DNA of 64,000 bases, taken from Linum tenue. Lineage: Eukaryota; Streptophyta; Magnoliopsida; Malpighiales; Linaceae. The stretch covers positions 16,120,001 to 16,184,000 of the forward strand of contig CAMGYJ010000011.1 in NCBI GenBank assembly GCA_946122785.1. Reading direction: 5' to 3'. Of this stretch, positions 19,985 to 32,215 are shown in pieces (the first letter of the stretch is position 1; each line of letters opens with the position of its first letter). Made by a program: the position numbers and the translations under genes. The notes beneath the pieces were generated by a model. The model saw nothing but the letters and a program-made list of their open reading frames with translations. It ran no database searches and was not told the DNA's origin.

Positions 19985-21200
19985 TCTAAATATGATGAAT
20001 GACGAGAAAAGAGATAAAGGTCGACACATTCTCAAACAAATTTACAATGAGGGTTCTAAGATGAGAGTGACAAGGTTAGTCTCCATGACTTCTTTGGAGT
20101 GAACCTTCAAATATGCTCGGAATAAGGGGTACTATGTTACACATTTGGAGGACCCAACAAGCTCACTCATCTTTTTCTAGCATACCCTGAGTCCATGTTT
20201 ATGTTTCGAGCTTGGCGCCACATTGTTGCATTGACTCTACTTACAAGATCAACGAGTATGTGAAGCTATGGGTAGATTGTGGGTGTCACACCTATGAACC
20301 TTACTTTCATTGCAGGTGTCCTAGTGTTTGATTAAACAAATGATACCTACCTTTGGATTCTTCAATACTTAATACACCAAATGCAATTGTCTCAGAGGGT
20401 GGATTGCTTATGAATGTGGGCGAAATATTTCTCTCGTCCATACATTTATCATGTGTATGGTACATTGAACAAAATGTTCAAACCAAGTGTATGATCAAAG
20501 TCTACAAGGCTGGAGTTAATAGAGTAGTTGCAAAACATACCGTGACAGTAATAATGAAAGGTTGGAAAATAGTAGAAGAGATGGAGCTTGCCTTCAACTA
20601 CTTCATATGTGATTAGTGTTTTTCATATCGAGGTTTGTGGGCTAAGGGCTCGTTTGCTTGTTAGATTTGAAAGTGAGGGTTTTGAATTTTAATAAACTTT
20701 GGGTTTATGATGGATTTGTTGCATTGTGGATTTGGAAAGTACATTGTTTACTTAGTTAATTTTGTCATGGACTTATGATTGATTTGTCTCACAACTTACC
20801 TTTTCTTATCAAATCCCAAATGAAATGTGAGATTTGCAAATCCGTGGGGTCTACGGATTTAGATATAAAAAAATGGACAAATCCGTAAGCCCCACATATT
20901 TGTGTCCCTTAACAAACAATGAATTTGTACCAAATCCTTGATACTTGGGATTTGGATGGCAAATCTATCACCCAAATCACACAAAAAAACAATACCTTAG
21001 AGGGTGTGTCGATACCATATCTCCATAGGTTGGACACGACTTATACCAATGATGTGCTCCATTTAGATAACACAAGCTAAAATCATGTTCAATCTGCACA
21101 TTCTTCCTTCAAGTCATGGCTTGGCATATCTAACGAGGCGTTAGACAGTGTTGATTTTCATTTGCTTACTCAAATGAACGAGATTAGGAATTAGGGGTTG
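19985..21200 (+). pseudogene. Relic of a MULE (MURA-type) transposase
   Basis: Translated pieces match conserved blocks of plant MULE/FAR1-like transposases: LFLAYPESMFMFRAWRHIVA and then DSTYKINEY (20233-20259, the block with the first catalytic Asp), GVTPMNLTFIAGV (about 20281), FLSSIHLSCVWYIEQNVQTK (20428-20487) and, further on, SAHSSFKSWLGISNEALDSV (about 21093-21152). The pieces lie in different frames with stops such as VLVFD followed by TGA or TAA, so the gene is dead. Between about 20637 and 20998 it is interrupted by a small insertion. It lies directly outside the large MULE and is not inside that element's TSD, so it belongs to a different, older element. Confidence 0.78.
20637..20998. 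mobile_element. Possible miniature element inside the transposase relic
   Basis: The segment begins near CTAAGGGCTCGTTTGCTTG and ends near AACAATACCTTAG, giving imperfect inverted ends, with repeated ATTTG/CAAAT words and an internal inverted pair around AAATCCGT. The transposase homology resumes on its far side (DVLHLDNTS near 21050), which supports an insertion. No unambiguous TSD was read, so superfamily and exact ends are uncertain. Confidence 0.42.
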
Positions 21201-22221
21201 TGTATTTGTTGATTTTCATTTGTTTCCTTAAAGTTGTGCAATTAATTTGCACTGTTAGATTAGTGCGATGAAAGCAGGGCGTGATTTAGCCAAAATACAA
21301 TTCTTTTCAATCGTTTTTCCTCAACAAGAACCACTTTGATTATCAAAACCTTGACAACTGCTTTTTCGCCTAAAATCAAACTACTTGAAGAGGGGGAAAT
21401 GCCTTGGCATAATTGGTTTATGCCTTTCGCTGTTGGCCTCTCAGTAATTGGTTCCATAAACATTGTTGAGGTAGATTAGTTATGGTTGGGAATCGATTTC
21501 AATGTGATGAACCTTGAGAATCAACAGTACTTTGAGTAAAGTGTGCTTGGCAGGAATTTGGTTCAGGAAGTTTAGAGAGGCTTTAGCCCAACAAATCATT
21601 TGTCTATGTACGTAATAAAAAGACCTCTGGTGGATTTAGGACTTACACTTGTTGAAACCCTGTCTAGAAAATACTGGTTAGAAAGACTGATTAGCAATCT
21701 TTTCGAAAATACGATAAGCAATCTTCTTCCAAAAAAAAAACCCTGATCTAGAAAACCCTGGCTAGAAAAGACTTGTTAGAAAGACCGATTAGCAATCTTT
21801 TTCAAAAAAGCCCTGGTCGCGGGTAGAAATCTTGTAGAAAACACGAGACTTCCACTATGGAAGGAAAAAAACAGGGCAAAACTGATTGAAATCATGGCAA
21901 GGGAATACAATGCTTTATCATTAGAAGAAAAGATTTGGCTCCATGAGAATTTGGAAGGAAGCCATGAAAAAAGCTCCCTCCAATCGTGATCAGAAGCACC
22001 TGCATTTCGGCACCTTGCAAAAGATGAATTGGGCACTGATTTCTCCATCCCAAAACACCCGTGTCTGACTTAAGTGCCCTAATTAGTTAGAGCGATTAAA
22101 ATCAACTGAAATATTTTCAAGTAATTAAGGATGTAACCGGGCTATTGTGTCTTGAAACAAACAGGATTAGGTTTCAAGGGTCTTCATCCGGCGATTGATT
22201 GATTTCGGCTCCAAGCGGCAG
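21201..22221. other. Intergenic DNA with a local tandem duplication
   Basis: Between about 21650 and 21830 a segment of roughly 120 bp (CCCTGTCTAGAAAATACTGG and following, ending at CAATCTT) is imperfectly repeated. A minus-strand frame at 21776-22048 (MEKSVPNSSFARCRNAGASD and following) is open for 90 codons but has no recognised domain. Confidence 0.4.
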
Positions 22222-22473
22222 TCAGGTCGCCATGGATGGGGCGCCTGCTGTTGACTCGTAGATCGGAGCCTTACGATTACCCAAAAGAAAACAAAAGAAA
22301 CAAGAAAAACATGGAGGGGATGATGACGCAGTGGGCATGGATTGCGATTTGCGAAGGAAGGGACGGGCTGGGGTTGAGGAATAAAGCATATTGAGAATCG
22401 GCTGCTGCAATGTGAGGGGATGCGAAGCCACGGCAGTAAGGAGAGTTTTGCAGCTTTTATAAAGAAACCTCAC
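22222..22473 (-). CDS. Hypothetical 83-residue ORF with a mitochondrial-presequence-like N-terminus
   Basis: On the minus strand the ATG at 22473 follows AAAACCCTAGCC, a leader motif frequent in plant genes. The product (MRFLYKSCKTLLTAVASHPL, then a Ser/Pro/Leu stretch with several Arg and no acidic residue early on) has the composition of an N-terminal targeting presequence. A short Cys/Phe-rich stretch (CFSCFFCFLLG) follows, and the frame stops 17 residues later. It could be the first exon of a gene that has otherwise decayed, or chance. No homologue was recognised. Confidence 0.28.
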   Translation of the reverse strand: MRFLYKSCKTLLTAVASHPLTLQQPILNMLYSSTPARPFLRKSQSMPTASSSPPCFSCFFCFLLGNRKAPIYESTAGAPSMAT

Positions 22474-22499
22474 CTCAATCTAGGCTAGGGTTTTCACTT

Positions 22500-24300
22500 T
22501 ACAGGCCGAATCGGACACTTATTAAAGCAATATTGTATTAAGACTGGGCTATGGCCCAGAACATTTCCACCATTTGGGCTTTTAACCCACTCAATTTTTT
22601 AATTACTATCTACACACCCTATTTTACATCTTCCTCCTCCTCCTTCCTACAATACATACTAGTGTTGTATCCTGCCCGTTGGCCGGTTTGTGACCATTTG
22701 GACCGGTTTGTGACCATTTGGATATTTTTTTAGTTAAACGTAGGTGGTTCAATTTTTAGTATTGTGCACTGGTGGTACGAAAGAGTAACTTGATAGTTTA
22801 TGGGTTTTTTTCCCATTAACTTTATAATTTTATTGAACTTGTGTTCCATTTTATACTTAACCATAAGAAGTTTAAGTTAGACAACGAATAAAATGAAAAG
22901 CTATCTAGAATATTTATTCATGCATTAGATATTAAACATCACTGAATCAAAACAACAAATTTCAACAAAAAAACTTTATTTTCTTTATATGTGAATAATT
23001 AGCTTGCAAATGAAGCTATGAAAATTAATTAATATATCACTATTTTAATTTATATATTTTTGATTTTCATCTATTGAATTAAAAAGGAAATAATGTACAG
23101 AATGTTGCTATAGATGTATTACATTTAAATAGTTTAAAGATACAAAAATTCGAGGAGAAAAAAATATGATATGGAAATAGATTATTTGGACAATTATGTA
23201 AGCAAATCCAAAAATATTAGTATAGATGTATTAAATTTATATTTTTAAAAGAGTAAAAAATAAAAAAATATATAAGCAAAATAATATTTTGACATGAAAT
23301 GGCCTTTGTAAGTTATTCATTCATTTGAACTTTAGTTATCAAAATTCAAAGTTAACCTTTAAAAATAAGCTCATATTTTTAAATATTTTATTCGCTATAT
23401 CCTTTATTTTCAAAAGCGGAGCGGTTGAAACTATTCCATTAACTATTTTGTAATCGTTAATGGAACTATTCATTCATGTAAATAGTATAGATGTAAATAA
23501 TAGTGTAGTTAGGTTGAAGAAGCATTTAAGTTATTCCGTTGGACCATATTTTACGTTTAATAATTTTCGAATAAAACCTATCTCGACTTTAAGCAATTAC
23601 ATAGAGTAAAATTCAATTATTTTTTGTTTGATCTAATTCGACATAAATATCGAGTTGATACGATATGGATGGAATTATTGTTTAACCTATGACTAAGCAT
23701 GCGATCTTACCTTTCAAAATTTGATGTAAAAAATTAGACATGCTAATTTGAAAATTAAAAGAATTAAAAACAATTTAAATTGATTGTATTTTGCCAAGAT
23801 TTCCCATTTATCTTCTTCTTCATCATGTTTGTCGAAATCACTGTGAAATTAAGATTCTAAAGCTTTTGAAGGTTGATGCTTGGTTTATCTGTTTAATATA
23901 GAAACCTAATGCACAAAAACCTATTAAGAAGGAACCTCTTCCCAAATATCCACACCACAACGATATATCATCTTCGTCATCTCAAAATTCAATTCACAAT
24001 CATTATCTCATTCGGGAGCTAAACAACTTTAAATAGCCTCTGTTTTTTCCTTAACCGCACAAAATAAATCTACACAGAGCAAAGTCCAAATAATTATTAT
24101 AATAGCATTTACCTTAAAATAAATATTCTTTTCCCTTAATACTAATCGCATTTACTAAAAAGAAAACCAAAAGTCCAATAATAATGAGTGACCCTTGAGT
24201 GATTAAAAAATGGGCAAAATTGCCCTTCCACCAAATTTTTTTTTTTATCATAGTCAGATGAAATAGTAGACAGATATGTTTACAATAGGTAAAAGTAACG
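22500..24300. other. AT-rich intergenic DNA
   Basis: Very AT-rich, no long frame. A 21-bp unit (CCGGTTTGTGACCATTTGGA) is tandemly repeated at about 22682-22722. No element ends recognised. Confidence 0.45.
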
Positions 24301-25600
24301 GCAGTCAATACTAATCGATCTGCCGATGAAAGAGCCCTTTATGCCACAAAATGGGCAGCTCTGTCAGTTCCTAAGAATAGAGTGACAAAAACACTGAAAC
24401 CTAAAAAAGGATATAAGCTTCCGCCGCTACACCACACCGTCTTAAGATCTATGTATCTTCACCTAGGTCCAAACTCTTGTGTCTATCAAATGACAGCAGA
24501 GTAGCAAATTGCAAATGTATCTTATGCCACCTGGTATTGGATTGAAGTGGCACATGACACCAAGCAGAGGCAAACCTGCAAAACAAATAAAAAACGAGGG
24601 CCAAATGCCAAAAAGCCATAAAGAAGGCCCATCAAGCCCATAAAAGGCATGCGGCCGAAATTGACCCTATGGCCCAATTAAGGATAGGCATTTGAAATTG
24701 ACTTTTTGACCGGGAGAGCTACAGCAGAGCCCAGTGCACCAAACTGGTTTTAGCTCTAGCAGCCACGTATCCTCCCCACCGCCTCCACCTTTTGCTTCTG
24801 GATAAGGATAAGAAGAGCAAACCGCACCGCCATAACTTTAGGCCTTGAGAAATCTGCAAACCAGGCAGCAGAAAGTGAAGACAAAACAAGTGGCCGACGG
24901 TGGCGCCTCCGACGGCAAACCAGCCGAGGGGAGCAGGGATCGAAGTATTGGAGCCAACAAGGTATAAGCAGAAACTTAGCTAGCTAGCTAGTGGAATCCA
25001 ACAAGGAAAGACCAACAAATTGTAGGACATGCATGATTCATCCATAAAATCAAACACAGAAACAAGGTAGAACTGAAAATAAAACTAAAAGAGAATAGAA
25101 CAGGATATCCCGCAGGGGAGATGGAAGTGGAAACAGTCTGCAGCCGCAAATTGAGAAATTGACCATGAATCTGAAGAGGTATAACCAGCAAAACAAAGAA
25201 ATCATAATAAATAACATTTAAGAAGTTAGACCCACTAAACAGAATTAGAAATCAAGATCTAGAACACAGTAGAGTATCACCAAACCGAGAGAGAAGCTAT
25301 GGATTGGTGACCGAGGGAGGGGGGAGTGCTAGGTAGCTCAGAGAAAAGAAGGCTCGGCAAAACTTGATCCAGAGCTTAGCAGCAAGGCCTCGGTCGGCGG
25401 AGTTGCTGCCTAGACTGGAGGTGGGGGAGATGATGGCGCGGAGCTCTGCATGTTGGCAGAATCAATTCCCAATTGAGAAGCCGCGATGGCGTAGGAAAAC
25501 CAGTCAATGAGGGCCAGGAGATCCGCCCTTCCACCAAATTAGGAGAACCAATCAAAGTGCAAGATGGCAACAATGAAATAGAATAAAGTGCATAATATAT
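24301..25600. other. Unassigned stretch, possibly a degraded LINE end plus GC-richer DNA
   Basis: On the minus strand 24320-24376 reads GTDRAAHFVA before a stop, reminiscent of the end of a LINE RNase H domain, but the match is short. 24560-24780 (GGCCC-rich, with AAAGCC/AAGGCCC words) resembles 3' trailers of plant LINEs such as that at 51377. The minus-strand frames at 24988-25191 and 25376-25573 have no recognisable domain. Confidence 0.3.
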
Positions 25601-26991
25601 ATATTCTCTAGATAAGGAGATTCTACTTTATGACCCACTTAATTCACTTTTCCTTGCATCCTGCGCAAAGGACGGAAGGACCTTTTGGTCTTCTCCTTCA
25701 ATGCGAATGTGCTTCTACTTATTAGTATCCATTGGAAATATAAGTATAATTATTTTTTATTTTAAACATTGGCTATGTTTTCACTTTTCAAGAAAGGATG
25801 CGGAAGAAAAGATAAGATTTAAACTATCCAACTCTAATTGTACTCCCGTTAGTAAAATACGGTATGAGAAAGTTACGTATAAAATATGTACGGGTATTTT
25901 ACTTCGTTTTTATACTAATGTTACGTTTAATAGTATGTTAATAGTCATAAATATATAAAATTTAATATTTTATAAATAATAAATATATAAATAATAGTAA
26001 AGTTAATAATTTAATTCATTAAATACGGATATTAAACGTGTTATACGATTTTATACGTGTTTAATACAAGAGCCATCAAATGAACGGACAAAAAGAAACG
26101 GCTTGACAATAATACGGATACGAAAGTTGTAAACGGATAAAGTACGTACGGATACATATACGTGTATTAAACGGAGTATTTACTAACTAGGCCAGTTAGT
26201 TACGTGCATGTATTAATGATCTTTGGATCCTAAATCAAATGAATAATAAAAAATTTAAAAATCCGAAAAGCTTTACTCATGAGGTCATTCCAAAATTTAT
26301 AATACGCAACAATAGTCGAATTACTTAATTGATCTAGGTGAGTGAGAGCGACACACCTTGGCTAAAAATCTTGACGAAAAACTCATGTTTCGTCATTAAT
26401 TTGAAACTATAATGTATGCCACAACTTAAAAAATGGTGATTTACGCATATGCTGCTATTGGAATTTTTGAAATTACTTTATTTATTATGAAGTTAATCAA
26501 GGACGAATTTCGGAATCAAATTATTGACCGATTTACAAAGAAAGCATTCAAAAAACCTTTCATAATATAATTCGTTACGCCTTGCCGTGATAAACAATGA
26601 AATTGTATAATCTAAGAATTATATTTATCATTTTTTTTATCAAAGACACCTATTGACACACTTAATCCACATATTGATAATTTCTTACCTTACAATTTAT
26701 TACAAGTACTCTTTCTTTGTTTTATTTTTACAAAAAATAATCATTATATATTGATCAGAAGAATAGATAAGTATTCTTTCTTTGTCATTGTCACTACTCT
26801 AATACTTTTGCCGGCATCTCCCTATTGAAATGTTGTTGATGTTTTACTAAACTTAGCATCTTTTTTCCTATTCACTACCTACTTGCATTTTTTTACGTAA
26901 TAACATGTTAGGATTTTACTACGGTGACATGCATGTTAAATTGTACGGTGACATGCATTTTTTTTCCTATTCACTACCTACTTGCATTTTT
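25601..26991. other. AT-rich intergenic DNA
   Basis: No coding frame beyond an unremarkable 85-codon AT-rich one at 25701-25958. Nothing supportable. Confidence 0.45.
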
Positions 26992-27930
26992 TCATCCCTA
27001 GAGAAAGTTCTTCAATCTTGGTTCTAAATTTACTTTCCAACATACTACGTAAATTATACCAATGGTTAGATATGCTAAGATACTTATTTTAGAAAGAGTT
27101 AATTATCCATTGTGATAGTACATTAAGATTGTTTGACTAATATCCATTCTAAAACAAAAATAATTGTTCGACTGATATTTTCACTTGAAGCTGGTCAATA
27201 TGTCATCCAAATCCATGGGTACTATTTACTTATTCAACCCAATTGAATTGTGTATGAAATCCAAATACAGGTAAATTGGTAGAGTTTGATGAGTTTATAC
27301 TAATATCCATATTTGGGTTGGGTTAAATTTTAATCCATGGATTTGTACCCATACTCATATGTAGATTGTAGTTTGGTACCTAAACTTAAAATATTTAAGA
27401 TTGAGTACCTAAATCATCGATGAAATTTTTAATTTTTAGGACCTAAACATTTCGAGACTTGCATTTTGATACCTTCTCTATTTAATTTTTTACAAATTGA
27501 TCCAATTTTGTATGTGTAGTTAAAATGACTTCAAGTAAATGGGCAGCCATACGAACTTATACCCATTTAGAATATGGAAGCAACACCCGTACCCTACCTA
27601 AATTCATCTATAAAACCCCAAACATATGTAGAATTCACTCATACCCTTCCCATAATCAATGGGGTTACTTGGGGTTTGGATGAAATTGTTTATTGGTGGA
27701 TAGTTGTCATCCCTTGCAAAAGTTCTTCAATCTTGGTTCTAAATTTACTTTCCAACATACTACGTAAATAATACCAATGGTTAGATATGCTAAGATTCTT
27801 ATTTTAGAAAGAGTTAATTAATCCATTGTGATAGTACATTAAGATTGTTTGACTAATATTCATTCTAAAACAAAAATAATTGTTCGACTAATGTTTTCAC
27901 TTGAGGCTAGTCAATATGTCATCCTAATCA
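26992..27930. repeat. Direct repeat pair (about 220 bp each) flanking a 0.5-kb insertion-like spacer
   Basis: The block at about 26992-27210 (containing TTCTTCAATCTTGGTTC, TGGTTAGATATGCTAAGAT and GTACATTAAGATTGTTTGAC) recurs with few changes at about 27707-27930. The spacer begins right after GTCATCC and ends at GTCATCCC. It shares words such as TACCCAT, GGTACC and AGGACCTAAA with the degraded repeat at 52880-53540, so it may be a mobile element associated with the duplication. Confidence 0.6.
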
Positions 27931-30900
27931 ATATATGATTTGACAACTCAAGATAGAAATGGAATTCTTCAATGTCGGATTTCGAGGAAATGGTTGGCAA
28001 TCAATCCCAACACATACGTTATTCTTCGTCTCAATATGATATATATTGATTTAAAGGTAAACTAACAACAACCACACAAATTCAATTATATGATTCAAGT
28101 TTAATATGCCTACTTTTTTCTTTAGGATAATGACATTTGGGTGCAAATGTCCAAAGAAAAAATCAAGGACTTTCAGCCTTTGTTTCTTGACTAAAAAGTT
28201 TACACTATCTAGAACTTCAAGGTCAATCTGACAACGGGAGGTTAGATGCCAATTACAAACAAATTAGTCATCATGTTTGAATCAAATACTGAGACCGAAG
28301 CATGCAACGATGTTCCAACCACACCAACTTACAAGTTTAATTGCATCAAACAATAAAGGTTGATAATAAGGGCAACCATAGGACATTTCTTTCAGGTTTG
28401 AATTACTATTCTCAATTAAAATTTATTTCAATTTGACGGGGATATAAAAAAGTTAACTTTTAAAATTTTCCTTCCACATATGTTGTTGCCCAACATATTT
28501 AGGATTTGGGTTTATTGACATCTACTTAACTCACTAGAAAGTTACTCGCAAGGAGTTCCAACTAAAACTTCTCGAGTATGTAATTTTAAAACTTTCAAAT
28601 CAAAATAACATGCATTACTTCTCGAGTACTTCTATTAAAACCGTACAATCACCTCAAAGACGAAAACATATAGGTAACGACCTCCTGAACTTGCAATCAT
28701 TATTAAAGTGAAATTGGGTTTGCTATAGTTCGGTGGTGAATATATATGCCAAATGGCGTGATGTTAATTCTCTCCAACTTAGATTCTACTACCAATGCAA
28801 CAATACTTTTTTTTTTAATAATTGGCAAAGTATACAAAGGGTACAGTAGGAAAGATTACGTTCACAAGACATACGGTTTGGCATGAGGACATGAGGTGAC
28901 TAACGAAAGTCCCTTAACAATACATTTCGAGCTTTTTGTTGTCTTCAAATAAATAGATGCTATTATTTCAGTATTTTTTAAGTGCTTATTATTATGTTCT
29001 ATGCATGTAATTTGCATCGATAATTATTGATGTTTTTGTTGAAAATTATAACAATGTGCTTTAATATGATGACTTTTTCTATTTTTAATTGAATAACTTT
29101 GATTATTCGAGGATACCAAATGAAAATTATATTACATTAACATAATTTTTATGATTGTGTATGTTATATATTATTATCATTATACAAATTCATGATCCAC
29201 ATTTGAGTTGTGGACAAACAACTAAGGCTGACTTTGTTGTTATGGATTATGTTGAAGTGAATTTTTTGGAAGGTTGCCTGAGAGGCTATTCCAACACCAC
29301 AATAAAATGAGAGGACCTCTCTTTACTCCTACAAATTGAGTGGATGGTGTTGAATTTCGTCATCGAGCTCACAAATTACCATATCTCTAACGCAACAAAG
29401 TGATTATAATGCAAACGATCTTCTTCACTTGATCGATGTAAATTTCACGTGAAAATGAATATATCCGTATTAATTACAAGGTTAAGTTATTCTCTATTGG
29501 ATGGAGTTTATTTGTAACATGCATCCGTGGAATATTTTATTTTGTAATGCATTTTATTGTGTCTGTCATCCACTAACTATCATATTCTCAACTGTATGCA
29601 TCTTCAATTTTTAAAGACGTCAATTCTTATACCATGCAAAAAAATACATGTGGTTGTATTCTTTAATCTGTAGACAAATACATGTCGTTTATAACTTCAA
29701 ACTCTAATGGAACTTTACTTAATCTCTCATTAACATGCATGCAATTGTATCCGGCTACAATTTTTACTCCATTATATATTAATCACTCACGATTAGATAA
29801 AACCCCACCATATGTTGTGCTTTTGAATGTCAATAATCTAAATGAATAATTCTAATGCATGGGAACAAGAACGAGACTGTTAAAGTTGGAGGTAATGAAT
29901 CCAATGCTAGATGATGATGATGTAGAGAAAAAAGAAGAAATTATTTGCAAGGGATATACAAGTACCGGTGATGGGGAGCAAGATCACATCATAGATGTTG
30001 TTGATTATTTGGAAAAGGTAAATTCTATTTCAATAAAATAGATCATTTTTTATCTGCAAAAAAATCATTAAATTTTTGTGTTAAATGAAACGCAGGAAAA
30101 CCGGAAAGAGGCTATTGTAATGCAAGGGAAAAAAGAAGAGACGATTGATAGTGGGGATAAATGTTTTCACAAAGGGAGATGAAGATATTGTTATTGGTAG
30201 AGATGATGATGTTACTCATAGTGGAGTAAATGCAAACAAGTAAAAAAAATAACGTGTAGAAATTCCTAAAATGGAGGAGTAAATAAAAGGATGATTTGAA
30301 CATTTTTTAGTAGTTGGTTACTTTACATGAGGTTTGTCTTTCATTTTCATAAAGAATTTTAAGTCTACGAGTCAGTTAGAGTGTAAGAAAACACTATGAT
30401 GTTGATCATCTATTCATCTTAAATGGTTCAAATATTTTAATAATTTGAATTCTCTTATGCTACAAATCCTTTTGAATGTTTAAAATATTTGAATAATTTA
30501 GATTTTCTTATGCCACAAACTAAACATTTATCTCACATACTAATTGATTCTATAGTTTATGCGATTGACGAAATTTATCCGGCTACTTGGCCGGGCCTGT
30601 GACTAGTAATATAATACAAGGAAGGGAAAAACGGGATTCTCATTTCAAAATTTTTGCCTCCAGATCGTTTCACGAAGGGGTAATTTTGGAAACATGAAGT
30701 TTCTTCCGCGCGGAAGTGGAACGCGACAGCAACATTTAACGGGCCCAGACAGATGTTTCGGCCCACTAACAATACACCCACAATCTGTATTGAACGAGTC
30801 GAGGACTTTTTCGACCCAGAAACCCAAAACCATAGACAACCACGCCCAATCTTCCTTGTATCACCGTCTTCAACTCCCCCCCAGCTCCTTGCGCATGTAC

Positions 30901-31084
30901 GCCCGATGAGAGTCGCTTGTTTGCCTCATGTCTCTTCAAGACCAACGACGTCTGAGATTACGATGAAGAAGATGATGATCGCAGATGGACGTCGATCATC
31001 GTTCTAGCCGTGCGCTCCCACGCGACCGCGACGATTAGCTCTCAGGTAAGGTATTTGATCCATTCTCGCAGAGGAGATCGAACG
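27931..31084. other. AT-rich intergenic DNA and upstream region of the BAG pseudogene
   Basis: No recognisable gene. A 60-codon frame at 29859-30041 (MGTRTRLLKLEVMNPMLDDD, then acidic) ends next to a GT-like donor but matches nothing I know. From about 30640 the sequence turns GC-richer and resembles a gene promoter and leader. Confidence 0.4.
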
Positions 31085-31183
31085 ATGGAGGGGCGAAGGA
31101 GGGATGGATCGGACGACGATGAGAGCGTTAGGAGGTACTCGAGCAGGATCGATCTTCCGGAGAAGATCTATATGATGGTTCAG
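31085..31183 (+). CDS. Possible first exon of an unidentified gene
   Basis: The ATG at 31085 begins MEGRRRDGSDDDESVRRYSS, then RIDLPEKIYMMVQ, and is followed by a canonical GTGAG donor at 31184. The segment is GC-richer than its surroundings and follows a promoter-like stretch. It lies upstream of the BAG pseudogene on the same strand but does not match the usual BAG N-terminus (ubiquitin-like domain), so it may be a remnant of another gene or a diverged exon. Confidence 0.33.
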
Positions 31184-31351
31184 GTGAGGAAGAGCGAAGG
31201 GATGTGATTAATGTTTGCGTTTTGAGTGAAGACTGTTTTTTTTAGAGTGTGGAGGGATGTGATTAATGCTCTCAAGCGTCTTTCTGTAAATAAAATTCCT
31301 ACAGTTTCCGGTTTTTTCCCTCTATCCCATTTCGATCTGGGTTTTTATTCA

Positions 31352-32215
31352 AGGCAGATCGTGGATGTAACAGGGGTGAAAGGTAAGTCTTAAATGGTGC
31401 TTCTCGAAGACCCAGTTATCCAAGAGAAGCATTACCTTGAGACGTGGGGGGTAAAACAAGATGGAGAATGCTTCCAAGTCCATCTCCGAGATCAGCTTGG
31501 ACGTCTACAAATTTCTTGGTCGGGTATGTAACCTTTTCTCTTTCATTTTTTTCCATGGATTGCCGATAATTAGATTAGCAAACACTAATCCGGGTGTCCA
31601 ATTTGCTTGCATTGTTATAAAATTCAGCTTCTGAATCAATGATTAGTAAAGGTGAGAAGGTAATGGAGAATGATATGTTGAGCTTGATCAAGTTGATGAA
31701 TGAGGTGCTGAAATTGAATGGGATTATGGGGGATGAAGATGTCAAACTACCGAGGAAATTGCAGGTAAAAATACTTCAAAAATTTTATCCTCTTCAACTT
31801 CATAAAATTAGTCATGTTTTGATTTCTAATTTGACTTCGATTTGGCTAAACTTTTACGGTTGAAGAGAGTTGAGAAGTATGTAGATACAGTAGACATGTT
31901 GAAGGTCAATAACTCCTCCTTGTCAAACTATCAACACAAGCAATCAATGGACATAGCCACATAGGTTAGCTTCGATTGAGCAGCATCAACAACAACAATA
32001 CATGCACTCAGATGACCATTATGCATCCTACCAACATCAACAACAACTGTAGCAGTCATCAAGGCATTCAACTTCAGGGTCTGTGGTTGTTACCACAGAA
32101 TGGGAAACATTTGATTCAACACCAGGGAAATCATCGGCTGCGGTTCCTTCGGAAGCTGCCAACAATACAATTAACCAAAGTTCCCATGGGATCAGGGTTC
32201 TGATTCTTTGTTCAG
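31352..32215 (+). pseudogene. BAG family molecular chaperone regulator (BAG1-4 type) pseudogene
   Basis: The pieces match plant BAG1-4, co-chaperones that bind the Hsp70 ATPase domain through a C-terminal BAG helix bundle. The end of the ubiquitin-like domain reads DVTGVKGKS, TAA (31391-31393), then MVLLEDPVIQEKHYLE. After a frameshift comes MENASKSISEISLDVYKFLG with a GTATGT donor at about 31524. The next exon (31628-31764) reads SESMISKGEKVMENDML, then LNGIMGDEDVKLPRKLQ. The last exon (about 31863 on) reads KRVEKYVDTVDMLKVNNSSL, a TAG, and finally SVVVTTEWETFDSTPGKSSA, the typical C-terminal tail. The N-terminal two-thirds of the ubiquitin-like domain is missing. A stop at a conserved Lys, a frameshift and later stops show that it is not functional. 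Confidence 0.86.

Noticed and set aside
20637..20998. PIF/Harbinger miniature element with 3-bp TAA target duplication
   Set aside because: The left flank shows TAA but the right shows TTA on the same strand, so the duplication does not match; kept only as an unclassified possible insertion.
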